This document shows, one piece after another, positions 1 through 8,956 of a stretch of DNA of 35,496 nucleotides. The position numbers were made by a program, and so were the translations under genes. The notes below the pieces were generated by a model. The model had not been told where the DNA came from. It worked only from the letters and a program-made list of their open reading frames with translations, and searched no databases. Location of the stretch: the IMG/VR virus record IMGVR_UViG_3300011114_000127, positions 1-35,496 of that record; one strand, 5' to 3'. Source of the DNA: a virus. The stretch's first letter is position 1. Each line of letters starts with the position of its first letter.

Positions 1-3000
1 ACTTGCGTTCTATCTTTAATCCATACTAAATCAGGTTTAAATTGACCTTGATTAACTGCTGTTAAACCAACTGCATTACCAGCATATAGCGTTGCATCCA
101 TATACTTATTACCTTGCAATATAGTAGGTGTAGGAAGGTTAAATGTGTTTAGTGCTACAAAGCCAGTAGGAGGTGTGTATGAGAATGGTCTTTGACCGAA
201 GTTAAATTGAAACCCTGAACCATTGTAGCTATCATAACAACCTACAATATAAGTTCCTGAAGGCAAACTACTATAAGCTGTGCCTTGACTAACATTGTTT
301 TTGTAAAATGTAAGTGTTCCATTATCCAAGTCTAAAGCAACACCAATAACATCACCATCGGTATAAGATGCTCCATAAGCAGAGGATGAGTTATTGTTAT
401 ACTTATTACCACTATATACATAAGCATATTCATTAGAAGCATAACCAAAGTCAAATGCACTAGATACTGTTTGGCTAAATGGTGATAAAGCCACACCTAA
501 ATTTGCATAAGCAGTTCCTGTTTTAGTCACTTCCCAATACCATTTACCTGATGAAACACCAAATGTTGATGAACCTATGGATGATGCAGTTCCACTAGGG
601 CATACAACAGTTAAATTGCCATTAGATATAGTAGGTGTTGGCGTAGTAGTTCTATATGCAAGTGGGCTTACAACACAATAATTAGCCACAGTCGCACTTG
701 TATTAGTAGGCACGTCTGTCATAGCATCATACGTTGTGCCAGATGTTAAGCTAATATTGTTACAAGTCCAATTATTGCCATTAGGCGATGAGTCATAGCC
801 TAATGTTGTAGTGGATGTTGTGTTGCCAAAGGTTAAGTAGAAACCATTAGTGCCGTATGTGCCTTTATATTGGATAGGTTTCCATACACCATTAGCGTCA
901 TTGTTGCCAAAGTAATATGGTTCTAGTGCTTGACCGTCAATGAAGTTAATGTCAGCCATGTAGCCGTCAAAGTATTCAAAACCTGACCAACCTGCACCAA
1001 TAGAATTGTTAGCGTTTGCACTTGTTAATTGTGAAGCAGCATTTTGTGATGGATAGTTTGCAGTTGAAAAAGCAGTTACTTGGTTACCATTAACATACAT
1101 TTTAACTCTATTAGCCGCAGTAGCTTGTGTTGTATCTATTGCAATTACAATGTGATACCAAGCTGAAGGGTCACGAAATACTTGTGTTGATGTTAATGCG
1201 TTATTTGCTGCACCACCAAATTCAACTTTTAAATTGTCATTAGTAAAGTTAATTTCTGTAGAGTTAGCTGAACTTCCATCATAGCAACCCATTAATCTAT
1301 AAGTTGCTGAACCACTTAATAGACCTCTTTTTACCCATGCAGAGAATGTTTGTATTTTATTGTTTGTGCCTGTAGTTGCAAATGTTCTTGATAGTCTTGC
1401 ACTCGCACTACTTCTAAACCTTAAAGAGTTGTTTAGGTTATTTGTTAATGGTGTTAAAGCACCTGTAGAAGTAAATGTGTGGATAGTATTACCACCTGAT
1501 GTAGTGACTAGACCACCGTTAAATATTTGTGAGCCAGCGTATGAGATAATAACGATACCGCTACCTCCATTACCTGAAGCAAATACCGCTGAAGTTGATC
1601 CTGTTCCACCTGAACCACCTCCTGTGTTTGGTGTTCCATTTCCACTAGAGCCACTACTACTTGTTCCATCAGAGCCACCTCCTGAACCACCCGTTCCAGC
1701 AGTGGAATTAGAACCACCGCCACCGCCACCAGCATAATAAGTAGCTGTGCCTGATATAGATGATTGAACACCTATACCTCCATTACCAGCAGCAGTTCCT
1801 GATCCATTTCCACCTACAGCACCTGCGCCACCTCCGCCACCACCACCATATGCAGAGGCTGCTCCTGAACCTGTTCCGCCATTGTTACCTTGACCTGATG
1901 TTCCTAAACCACCTGATGTATTATTTCTAGCTCCACCGCCACCTGAACCGCCATCTAAACCACTTCCTGATGTAGATTGTCCTGTTCCTCCACCACCGCC
2001 TACTGAAGTAAGTGTTGTAATACCTGTGCCTGATAATACGCTATTACTACCATTATTTCCACGAACAGAGTTAGTAGTAATACCTGCTCCACCAGCACCG
2101 ACTGTGACTACATAAGTTGCGCCTGAATAAATAGTTGTTGAGCCTGTTTGTAATCCTCCAGCACCGCCACCACCACCAACGCCTACACCACCTGAACCAC
2201 CACCAGCTACAACTAAATAACTAGCTGTAATAGGTGTAATAGGGCTTAATGTGCCTGAAGATGTAAATGTGTGTATTTGTTTACCACCAGAAGTAGTAAT
2301 TGTGCCACCTACGAATTTAGGTGTAGCAGATGTGTAAGATATGATGACTATGCCTGAACCGCCACTTGTTTGATATGTAGAATTTCCACCACCAGCTCCA
2401 CCGCCTGTATTAGCAGTTCCTGATGTAGCTGTTGCTTGGTTAGCTGAACTTCCTCCATTACCGCCACCACCAGCACCGCCTGTTCCAGCAGAACCTAATC
2501 CGCCATTACCTCCGCCGCCACCAGCATATGTTACGCTAGAACCTGAAATGCTAGATGCAGTTCCTGCTCCGCCATTACCGCCATTTGATCCGCCTGCTGA
2601 ACCTGCCGCAGATGCACCACCTCCGCCGCCACCTGTGTAAGGTAATGAACTATTACCATTTCCACCTGCGTTACCTTGTCCTGAAGTTCCTGCACCACCA
2701 GCGTTAGGTGAACCTCCTCCGCCACCACCACCACCTGAACCACCTGATGCACCTGAATATCCACCAGATGAGCCACCTGCACGACCACCACCAACAGAAG
2801 TAACAGTAGTTAAACCTGTTCCTGAAACGGATGAATTAGCACCATTTGTTGTATAAGCACCACCAGCACCTACTGCAATAGAATAAGTATTTAATGTGGA
2901 TAATGTAAACGTAGAAGTTTGAAAGCCACCAGCACCTCCACCGCCTGATGAATCATTGTTGCCACCACCACCACCAGCTACAACAAGATAAGAAGCAGGG

Positions 3001-3077
3001 ACATTGTTAGCTGATCCGCTAACTAGCATACCAAAACCTCTAGCTGCCTCTACTGCTATTCTTGATAATAGTGACAT
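1..3077 (-). CDS. Long glycine-rich tail fibre / adhesin, N-terminal part (cut by window edge)
   Basis: An open frame of 1025 codons starts at the ATG at 3075-3077 behind AGGAATAGTTA and runs off the window. Domains in order: a short N-terminal segment (residues 1-26, MSLLSRIAVEAARGFG...); two tandem glycine-rich modules (about 27-255 and 284-520), each opening with SYLVVAGGG and closing with GSGIVIISY followed by an IHTFTS strand; a LamG/concanavalin-like domain (about 545-735, with FSAWVKRG, WYHIVIAID, VKMYVNG); a SPRY-like domain (about 812-962, with GKWYWEV, GDVIGVALDLD, LTFYKN); and the start of a DUF7483-like repeat (PDLVWIKDRTQ). Such fibres bind surface glycans or proteins on the host. 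This is the last leftward gene before the window edge. Its missing C-terminus is most likely the fragment at 34739-35496. The family call is firm; receptor specificity cannot be read. Confidence 0.88.
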   Translation of the reverse strand, partial: MSLLSRIAVEAARGFGMLVSGSANNVPASYLVVAGGGGGNNDSSGGGGAGGFQTSTFTLSTLNTYSIAVGAGGAYTTNGANSSVSGTGLTTVTSVGGGRAGGSSGGYSGASGGSGGGGGGGGSPNAGGAGTSGQGNAGGNGNSSLPYTGGGGGGASAAGSAGGSNGGNGGAGTASSISGSSVTYAGGGGGNGGLGSAGTGGAGGGGNGGSSANQATATSGTANTGGGAGGGNSTYQTSGGSGIVIISYTSATPKFVGGTITTSGGKQIHTFTSSGTLSPITPITASYLVVAGGGSGGVGVGGGGGAGGLQTGSTTIYSGATYVVTVGAGGAGITTNSVRGNNGSNSVLSGTGITTLTSVGGGGGTGQSTSGSGLDGGSGGGGARNNTSGGLGTSGQGNNGGTGSGAASAYGGGGGGGAGAVGGNGSGTAAGNGGIGVQSSISGTATYYAGGGGGGSNSTAGTGGSGGGSDGTSSSGSSGNGTPNTGGGSGGTGSTSAVFASGNGGSGIVIISYAGSQIFNGGLVTTSGGNTIHTFTSTGALTPLTNNLNNSLRFRSSASARLSRTFATTGTNNKIQTFSAWVKRGLLSGSATYRLMGCYDGSSANSTEINFTNDNLKVEFGGAANNALTSTQVFRDPSAWYHIVIAIDTTQATAANRVKMYVNGNQVTAFSTANYPSQNAASQLTSANANNSIGAGWSGFEYFDGYMADINFIDGQALEPYYFGNNDANGVWKPIQYKGTYGTNGFYLTFGNTTSTTTLGYDSSPNGNNWTCNNISLTSGTTYDAMTDVPTNTSATVANYCVVSPLAYRTTTPTPTISNGNLTVVCPSGTASSIGSSTFGVSSGKWYWEVTKTGTAYANLGVALSPFSQTVSSAFDFGYASNEYAYVYSGNKYNNNSSSAYGASYTDGDVIGVALDLDNGTLTFYKNNVSQGTAYSSLPSGTYIVGCYDSYNGSGFQFNFGQRPFSYTPPTGFVALNTFNLPTPTILQGNKYMDATLYAGNAVGLTAVNQGQFKPDLVWIKDRTQ

Positions 3078-3086
3078 TAACTATTC

Positions 3087-5720
3087 CTACTTAAATTGTG
3101 TTTGTGAAGCAAATACTGTAAATGTAGCTGAGCCTGTTTTAACAATCGTGTATGAGTAAGCATCAATTCCTGAAGCATTACCACTTGACCATGCTGTGCC
3201 ACCTTGATATTTAGGTGTGACAGATGAACCGTCAATAGTAACCGCATTATTATAGTATGCAGTTGCACCTTGTGTGACTAGGAATACAACAGTCATGGAT
3301 TGACCTGTAGCCATAGCTGTGTTTAATGATGTGCCACTTGATGCTCTAAAGTTTACAGTCCAATTAGCACTAGCATTTGTTGTGTAGTAAAGAACTGATT
3401 GTGTAGTTACATCGTAGTTAATAGTGCCTGTAGCCGCAGTTGCAGATACCGTCACTACTTCAGCTGCGTTTGTAAATACAGCCGCTAAAACACTAGATGA
3501 TCCGCTAAATGTTTGTTGAGCAGTAAACGTATTAGCTACGTTTGTCACAGGAATATTAGCCGCAGCTAATGATGTTGCACCTGTGCCACCGTAAGATGTG
3601 CCTAATGGGTTAGTTGGTGTCAAGCTAGTTGCGGTTAAAGCGCCTGTGCTTGGATTAAATTGGAATTTAGTAGAGCTTACATATTCAGTCGTTAATGAGC
3701 CTGTGGTAACTGAAGTGAATAGTGGGTAACGAGTTGCATTGGTAGTTGTGTCGTCAGTAATTGCTAAACCTGTGCCAGCAATTGTAATAGAACCTGCACC
3801 ATTAGTAATTGAGATGCCTGAACCTGCTGTTAATGTAGCGTTTTTCCAATATCCTGCTACAGCGTCATAAATTAAAGTTTGACCTGAAGCTAATGAAGTA
3901 AATTGAACATTAGAGTCTGTGCCACCTAATGCAGAGCCAGGATAAAGATTAACAGTAATGACGCCACCACCTGCTGAACCGCCTTTGCTACAAATAGCTA
4001 CTTGAGCCTTAACATTAGGTGCAGAAGGTTTAGTATTAGTTAATCCACCTGTAACGCTTGGGTTATACCAAAGAATATCGCCATCTGCAAATCCTGTGGT
4101 ATTTACATTGTTTAATACACCTGCTAATTGAATAAATCCAAAGGCATTTAAAGCTATTGATTCTGCGGCTACACCAAGAATATATGTGCCGTCTGTAATG
4201 CCTGTTGCAGGTGCGCCTGTTAATACGCCTGAAGCACCTACTGCTCCTGTGAGCATAATCACTTGACCTTTGGTGATTGCAGAACTAGCTTTTACATATA
4301 CATACTGATCCTCACCAATATGTTGAGTTATATTACCACCTGCCATGCCATAAGCTAAAGAATTGTTTGTAGAATCCCAGCCTAATTGACCTGCTGTGAG
4401 CGCAGTTGCATAAGATGTATTAAATGTAATGAAATTAGGTGTTGCAATACCGCCTGTTAAGCCTGTTAAAGACGTAATATTAGAATTAGCACCTGAATTA
4501 GCCTTATTATTAAATGTATTCCAATCAGTTGATGATAAATAGCCGTTTGTTGATGTTGTGGCTTGTGAAATACTGATATTAGGAGTTGTGCCACCACTTG
4601 ATGATAGTGGTGCAGAAGCAGTAACGCTTGTCACACCTGTTGAAGCTGGTGCAGACCATACAGGTAAACCGCCTGTTAGTGTTAAAACATAGCCGTTTGT
4701 GCTAGGAACTAAAAATGATGTAGTGCCAGCCGCAGATTGATAAGGTAATGCACCTGTTACACCACCACTTAAATTAGCTGATGTGGTAGCTGAACCTGCT
4801 GTCGTAGCAGTTCCTGCATTTCCTGTAATACTTCCGTTAATAGTTGTTGATACAGTTAATCCTGTTAATGTGCCAACGGTTGTGATTCCTGTGTAAGAAC
4901 CTGATAAATAGCTAGAACCTATTGTTCCACTTGTAATTTGATTGCCATTAATTGATATATCTGATGCAGATAGTGAGGTTAATTGACCTTGTGCGTTAAC
5001 TTGTGCAGTTAAAGTCTTACTTGCAGAGCCATAAGAACCTGCGGTCACACCTGTATTTGTAATAGAAAATTGTGTGCCTGTTAAAGTTAGGCCTGTGCCT
5101 GCTGTATAACCTGCCGCAAATGAAAGATTAAAGAATTGGATTGGTGTTACACCTAATGTTCCTCCAGGTTGAGCCGTGCAATACCAAGCTGTTGTGGCTT
5201 GACCGCCTGATTCAATATAAATGATAGCACCTTCGTATTCAGACCATGTATCTGCACTTGGCGCTCTAGACCAAGGGCCACTTGATACGGTATAAATTCC
5301 GTTTTCAGATAAAGTTGATTGATTCTTTACTAAAACTGTGTTTCCAGCCACAACTGATACAGTATCAATCGTTTGTAAGCCTGAAAGCGTAATATTTACT
5401 GTTGTTGCAGCGTTTGCTGGTGGTTTCCATGAAGCACCTGCGACTGCATAATCTACATATTGTTTGTTTGCAATGTCAGTAGAGCCTGTTGGAGTAGCGT
5501 CTACTTGACCTGATAAAAAGTGACCTGTTGATGGTGTTGTAGCACCAATAGTCGTGCTATCAATCGTGCTATTTGTTATGTGTAAACCTGATTGATATGG
5601 GTCAATTGAAGCAAAGAATGGCTTGTTCTGCCCAATAAAAGTAACAAAATCACCTGTAACCGTAAAATACGCTTGAACAGGTAGTAAATTCTGAACGGTA
5701 GATTGAGCAGGACTAGTCAT
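3087..5720 (-). CDS. Tail fibre protein (877 aa)
   Basis: The protein is rich in Gly, Ser, Thr and Ala, as in trimeric beta-structured fibres. The first 60 residues are probably the virion-attachment part. Next come an IGATTPSTGHF motif and a TDIANKQYVDYAVAG motif, both recurrent in phage fibres, then a domain with TVLVKNQSTLSENGIYTV (about 127-205) that is common at fibre N-termini. A later region (about 470-600) beginning QYVYVKASSAITKGQVIM and ending GGGVITVNLYPG is another recurrent fibre domain. YLSSTDWNTFNNKA is a fibre-shaft motif. No S74 chaperone domain is seen at the C-terminus. The start ATG follows AAGGAAATATA, the ribosome site style used through this structural block. It lies 9 bp upstream of the second long fibre gene, so the two probably form a branched or stacked fibre. 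These domain names are from memory of phage fibres, not a search. Confidence 0.85.
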   Translation of the reverse strand: MTSPAQSTVQNLLPVQAYFTVTGDFVTFIGQNKPFFASIDPYQSGLHITNSTIDSTTIGATTPSTGHFLSGQVDATPTGSTDIANKQYVDYAVAGASWKPPANAATTVNITLSGLQTIDTVSVVAGNTVLVKNQSTLSENGIYTVSSGPWSRAPSADTWSEYEGAIIYIESGGQATTAWYCTAQPGGTLGVTPIQFFNLSFAAGYTAGTGLTLTGTQFSITNTGVTAGSYGSASKTLTAQVNAQGQLTSLSASDISINGNQITSGTIGSSYLSGSYTGITTVGTLTGLTVSTTINGSITGNAGTATTAGSATTSANLSGGVTGALPYQSAAGTTSFLVPSTNGYVLTLTGGLPVWSAPASTGVTSVTASAPLSSSGGTTPNISISQATTSTNGYLSSTDWNTFNNKANSGANSNITSLTGLTGGIATPNFITFNTSYATALTAGQLGWDSTNNSLAYGMAGGNITQHIGEDQYVYVKASSAITKGQVIMLTGAVGASGVLTGAPATGITDGTYILGVAAESIALNAFGFIQLAGVLNNVNTTGFADGDILWYNPSVTGGLTNTKPSAPNVKAQVAICSKGGSAGGGVITVNLYPGSALGGTDSNVQFTSLASGQTLIYDAVAGYWKNATLTAGSGISITNGAGSITIAGTGLAITDDTTTNATRYPLFTSVTTGSLTTEYVSSTKFQFNPSTGALTATSLTPTNPLGTSYGGTGATSLAAANIPVTNVANTFTAQQTFSGSSSVLAAVFTNAAEVVTVSATAATGTINYDVTTQSVLYYTTNASANWTVNFRASSGTSLNTAMATGQSMTVVFLVTQGATAYYNNAVTIDGSSVTPKYQGGTAWSSGNASGIDAYSYTIVKTGSATFTVFASQTQFK

Positions 5721-5729
5721 TATATTTCC

Positions 5730-6077
5730 TTAAGATTGATCGCCAACAGGTGTTACATAGAGAGTAGTTGTATCTGTGCCACCACAAACAGTAGTAATTT
5801 GAAATGGAACTGTAGGAACTGCAAGAGTTACAGGATATGTCATATTTGCTGGTAATACAAAATCACCTGGAGTGCCTGCGCTTGGAAATACACAAGTTGG
5901 TGCAGTAGCTAAACTAGAAACAGTAACAGCACAAGCTTTTGAACCAGCATTTAAAAATGTGGCAAAGTTAACTTGATCGTTAGTTTGATCGTCAATAGTA
6001 ATTGAGGTTGATGATGTAGCCGTAACAGCAATGACAGTTGTTTTACCTGCGGGTTTTAAAACTGTGGTATTAGCCAT
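5730..6077 (-). CDS. Small structural protein, possibly head decoration or fibre-base protein
   Basis: 115 residues with few charges, many Thr/Val/Ala, and alternating hydrophobic residues throughout, suggesting a compact beta fold. Three Cys residues are spaced through it (near 48, 62 and 98). The start ATG is preceded by AAGGAAATAATC. It sits between a strong terminator (6118-6146) and the fibre genes, 9 bp from the fibre start, so it is likely co-transcribed with the fibres by read-through or from an unseen promoter. I do not recognise the family. Its size, composition and place fit a virion decoration or fibre-connector protein, but this is inference. Confidence 0.6.
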   Translation of the reverse strand: MANTTVLKPAGKTTVIAVTATSSTSITIDDQTNDQVNFATFLNAGSKACAVTVSSLATAPTCVFPSAGTPGDFVLPANMTYPVTLAVPTVPFQITTVCGGTDTTTLYVTPVGDQS

Positions 6078-6117
6078 GATTATTTCCTTGAATTTGTTAA
6101 ATTATAAACTTTAATAG

Positions 6118-6146
6118 AAAAAAAGCCATTAGAAATTTAATGGCTT
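6118..6146 (-). terminator. Rho-independent terminator after the coat/decoration genes
   Basis: On the minus strand a perfect 9-bp stem (AAGCCATTA / TAATGGCTT, 6123-6131 with 6138-6146) closes a 6-nt loop and is followed by seven Ts (complement of 6118-6124). It lies 21 bp past the stop of the 139-aa gene. It should end or attenuate the leftward transcript after the coat block and lower fibre gene expression. Confidence 0.85.
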
Positions 6147-6166
6147 CTTCTCATTACATTACTTGC

Positions 6167-6586
6167 TTATAGTTGTGTAAAGTCATAGCCATAAACATAG
6201 ATGTCAAATGTTGCAGCCGCACCTTGTGCAGTTCCAACGTTAACATATAAGTTTTGACTTGTTTGCACAGCTGTTGAAGCAACAGTTCTTTCTGATACTA
6301 CAGTTGGGCCTGTTAGAGCAGATAAAGCTGCGTTAGCAACAATAGCTGTTCCACCTGCTGATGGAGCATTGAAAAGACCTGCATAAGCAGCTGATAAGCT
6401 TACTGAAGCGTTAGTAGCAACAACAAATTTTACTGAATATGATGATGAGTCAATAATTGGTAAAACTGTGTCACCTGTTGCATTAGCGTTAACACCTGTT
6501 GCAACTGCTAATAAGCGTAGAGCTTGATTAGAGCCTAAAACCTGTGGGTGTCCGCCTTGTGAACTTGCTGGGCCTGGATTTGCCAT
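6167..6586 (-). CDS. Probable head decoration or minor capsid protein (139 aa)
   Basis: Small, Ala/Val/Thr-rich protein with almost no charged residues and no Cys. It begins MANPGPASSQGGHPQVLG and ends in an aromatic DIYVYGYDF strand. The start ATG is preceded by AAAAGGAAAATTTATT. It follows the coat gene by 64 bp, with a hairpin between them, and is followed by a strong terminator. That arrangement is typical of an abundant virion protein expressed with the coat. I do not recognise a named family; the decoration role is inferred from position, size and composition. Confidence 0.6.
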   Translation of the reverse strand: MANPGPASSQGGHPQVLGSNQALRLLAVATGVNANATGDTVLPIIDSSSYSVKFVVATNASVSLSAAYAGLFNAPSAGGTAIVANAALSALTGPTVVSERTVASTAVQTSQNLYVNVGTAQGAAATFDIYVYGYDFTQL

Positions 6587-6615
6587 AATAAATTTTCCTT
6601 TTCTGTTATTTAATG

Positions 6616-6637
6616 GAAGGGACTTTTACATCCCTTC
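6616..6637 (-). promoter_or_regulatory. Hairpin between coat and decoration genes
   Basis: A perfect 7-bp inverted repeat (GAAGGGA 6616-6622, TCCCTTC 6631-6637) with an 8-nt loop sits in the 64-bp gap between the coat stop and the next ribosome site. No T-run follows on the leftward strand, so it is more likely an mRNA-stabilising or processing hairpin than a full terminator. Confidence 0.45.
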
Positions 6638-6650
6638 ACCGTTACATTAC

Positions 6651-7889
6651 TTAAGCTGCTACTCGGCAAGCTAACTCTGGGTAGAGTGGCGCCCAACCGT
6701 ATAACACATCAAGACGTGTAGGAATTGAGTCATTGTTAATTGTGTATTGACGAACTACACGCATTGAAAGACCAATTTCTTTGTCAGATGCACGACCAGC
6801 AAAATGAACACCGTCAGGCAATTCAAGATCAGCCATAGCTAATGTGAACGCATTTCTGTGCATAATGATGTTTTGTGGTGATGTAACACCTGTGTTATTG
6901 AACGGAGTAACAGTTTGTGAACCTGTTGATGTTACAACTACGTTTTGGAATTGACCTGCTGTAATAACAGCTGGTGAAACCGTAACTGAAGCTGAACCAG
7001 CAGCAGAAATTGTCACAGGAGCAGTTACAACGAAGTTGCGTAATTTACCATATGATTGACGGTTTTGTGGGTTAGCACCATAAACGCCAGCGATAGTGAT
7101 TACGTCACCTTGGTTGAGTGAAGCATTAGCAGTAGCTGCATTAATAGTGATTGTTGATGTTGAAGCCCAACCACTTGTTAAGAAGCCTGTTGCTGTTGTA
7201 ACGTTACATGAAAGAACAGAAGTAGCGTATGAACCAAATGTTTGTGAAACAACGTTTTGGTCAAGTTTCCAATTCATACCACCTGAATCACGACCCATTA
7301 AACCTTTAGTATATTGAGCAGAGATTTCTGTTTGTGGATTGAAAAGGCCTTTTAAGCTGTCAACAATAGTTGCAGATGTAAATGGCTCAACGATACATGA
7401 TCTGCGGCCATCTCTTGGAGCGCCTTCAGAATCAAGATATGCTTGACCTGTTAAGAAAGTGATTAAACCTGTTGGTGTTACACCTGCTGTGCCAACGATG
7501 TTAGCTGTGTTATTTTTAGCAGTTACAAGACCGTCACGATCAATCTTATTCGCAATCGCTGCAACAGCTGGTTTTAATACACGGTCACTAAACATATCTA
7601 AAGATAATGCTAGGTCTTGTGTAGTAAATTGTGTGTCAACGTGGAATTGTGTTGATAAAGTAACAGGGACTGAAGTTTCATTGAAATCTTCAACGTTTAA
7701 AGCTGGGCCTGTTGTGCCGATGAAACGACCAGGTCTGCGAACGTTAACTGTGTTACCGATTTTTGCACCTACAACAGCGAATTGGTCATCGTAGTTACGA
7801 TCAACTTCTGAAGTAAATGTTAATTCATTTTCCAAGACCATCAACGCTTCGTTAGTGATCTTGCTAATGGTTAGTAAATTATTAGCCAT
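6651..7889 (-). CDS. Major capsid (coat) protein, P22 gp5-like
   Basis: 412 residues, close to the 430 of P22 coat protein. The N-terminus (MANNLLTISKITNEALMVLE) matches the P22 coat family pattern, followed by a VDRNYDDQFAVVGAKIGNTV segment, an NVRRPGRF strand and a QFHVDTQFTTQDLALSLD segment. The middle (about 215-330) is Thr/Ser/Val-rich and may hold an insertion domain like that of P22. The C-terminus includes RLDVLYGWAPLYPELACRV, a coat signature of this group. The start ATG follows AAGGAAATATC. It lies 32 bp after the scaffold gene and before the putative decoration gene, the classic scaffold-coat order. It forms the icosahedral procapsid shell with the scaffold protein. Confidence 0.93.
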   Translation of the reverse strand: MANNLLTISKITNEALMVLENELTFTSEVDRNYDDQFAVVGAKIGNTVNVRRPGRFIGTTGPALNVEDFNETSVPVTLSTQFHVDTQFTTQDLALSLDMFSDRVLKPAVAAIANKIDRDGLVTAKNNTANIVGTAGVTPTGLITFLTGQAYLDSEGAPRDGRRSCIVEPFTSATIVDSLKGLFNPQTEISAQYTKGLMGRDSGGMNWKLDQNVVSQTFGSYATSVLSCNVTTATGFLTSGWASTSTITINAATANASLNQGDVITIAGVYGANPQNRQSYGKLRNFVVTAPVTISAAGSASVTVSPAVITAGQFQNVVVTSTGSQTVTPFNNTGVTSPQNIIMHRNAFTLAMADLELPDGVHFAGRASDKEIGLSMRVVRQYTINNDSIPTRLDVLYGWAPLYPELACRVAA

Positions 7890-7921
7890 GATATTTCCTT
7901 ATTTAAGAGTTTAATATCCTG

Positions 7922-8872
7922 CTACCTTACTCTTCCTGCTTTACGAGCCTCACGCCATTGTTGATAAGTGCCATGAAATTCACCATTGGTGTCCACGCCC
8001 ACATCAGCAACCACAGAACTCGTTTTAATAGGAGTAATAGGTGCAGGTGCTTTACTGCGAGCAACTTGAGGTTTCTGTTCAGCTTCAGTCTTGGCTTCTT
8101 TTGTTGTTGCTTTAGCTTCAAACTTGGCTTCCAATTTTCCAATTTCACGAAGGGCTTTTATTGGACTAGATGAATTAAGCGCATCTACTAGCTCAGGATT
8201 TTCTGCTAGGTGATATAGGATTCTAGGGCCTACATCGGACTCTATAATTGCATCTCTGATAACATCGTTCACTTGAACGTCTGCTGCCGAGGCAATCATT
8301 TCATCATAGTCAGGTAAATCCGCCTTAATAGTAGCTTCACGTTGTTTCCAAGATTCTGCCAATTTTTGACGTTCCTCTTGTGCTTTACGATCAGCTTCAG
8401 CTTTTTCTCTGTTCAATATGGCTTGTTCAGCACTCCATTCAGCTAATGCTTCAGCGTATTCAAACGCATCATTAAACTGACTAGGCTGTGGCTTTACGTT
8501 TTCCTCTACAGGTTTAGGTTCAGCCTTTCCTTCTAGCTCTGCTATACGACTTTCTAATGCTTCACGAGCTTCACGTTCACGTTGAGCCTCTTTACGAGCC
8601 TCTTCACGTTGCTTTGTTAGCTCTGAAAATCGCTTTTCAAGCTTTGGATTTTGTTTCTTTTCCTCTGTTGCTTTTGTTTCTGTTTCTGTTTCAGTTGTAT
8701 TTGGTTCACTCTCAACTTCAGCTTGTTCCGTTGGCTCTGTTTCAGCAACTTCCTCTTTAGGTGTTTCTGCTACAGCCTCAATCGGTGCTTGTTCAGCTAA
8801 ACCCAACCTATTTGCGTAAAATTCCTCTGCGTTTGCAGAAGTTACTACACTTCCTGCTTCTTTTTCTGACAT
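7922..8872 (-). CDS. Scaffolding protein (P22 gp8-like role)
   Basis: 316 residues, very rich in Glu, Lys, Ala and Gln. A long acidic N-terminal region (Glu/Thr repeats, about 20-75) leads into a predicted coiled coil (about 75-185, KRFSELTKQREEARKEAQRE). A Lys/Ala-rich stretch precedes a basic C-terminus, QQWREARKAGRVR. A basic C-terminal coat-binding end is typical of scaffolds. I start at the ATG at 8870-8872 because GGAG lies 6 nt upstream; an in-frame TTG four codons earlier would overlap that ribosome site. It is directly upstream of coat and downstream of portal and a small gene. It organises procapsid assembly and is normally absent from the mature virion. Identity rests on composition and position. 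Confidence 0.85.
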   Translation of the reverse strand: MSEKEAGSVVTSANAEEFYANRLGLAEQAPIEAVAETPKEEVAETEPTEQAEVESEPNTTETETETKATEEKKQNPKLEKRFSELTKQREEARKEAQREREAREALESRIAELEGKAEPKPVEENVKPQPSQFNDAFEYAEALAEWSAEQAILNREKAEADRKAQEERQKLAESWKQREATIKADLPDYDEMIASAADVQVNDVIRDAIIESDVGPRILYHLAENPELVDALNSSSPIKALREIGKLEAKFEAKATTKEAKTEAEQKPQVARSKAPAPITPIKTSSVVADVGVDTNGEFHGTYQQWREARKAGRVR

Positions 8873-8892
8873 GGATGACTCCAAGAATTAAC

Positions 8893-8950
8893 CCAATGAA
8901 ATCCATTGGTAGATTGTTGCGATTTTACTACTTAAATGCTTTTACTACAA
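8893..8950 (-). promoter_or_regulatory. Possible weak promoter and leader hairpin ahead of the scaffold gene
   Basis: In the 84-bp gap before scaffold, the leftward strand has TAAAAT (8922-8927; five of six consensus -10 bases) 17 bp from TTGTAG (8945-8950; three of six at -35). Downstream is a perfect CCAATG/CATTGG hairpin (8893-8909, 5-nt loop) just before the ribosome site. In AT-rich DNA such a -10 is not rare, so the promoter is tentative. The hairpin is clear in the sequence. Confidence 0.3.
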
Positions 8951-8956
8951 TTGCTA

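Noticed and set aside
1360-1737. + strand open frame of 125 codons, very rich in Pro, Glu and Val
   Set aside because: It is the reverse reading of the glycine-rich fibre modules (Gly codons read as Pro). It has no ribosome site, and the minus-strand frame is continuous over 3 kb with clear domains.
1560-3000. Dense short repeats of CCACCG/CCACCA suggesting a repeat or CRISPR-like array
   Set aside because: Repeats are irregular and in codon phase; they encode polyglycine tracts of the fibre. No constant repeat and spacer units exist.
1508-3268. Other minus-strand open frames (87, 87 and 63 codons) inside the fibre genes
   Set aside because: They lie in a different frame from the long fibre frames, lack ribosome sites, and show low-complexity Val/Gln composition from the glycine codons.
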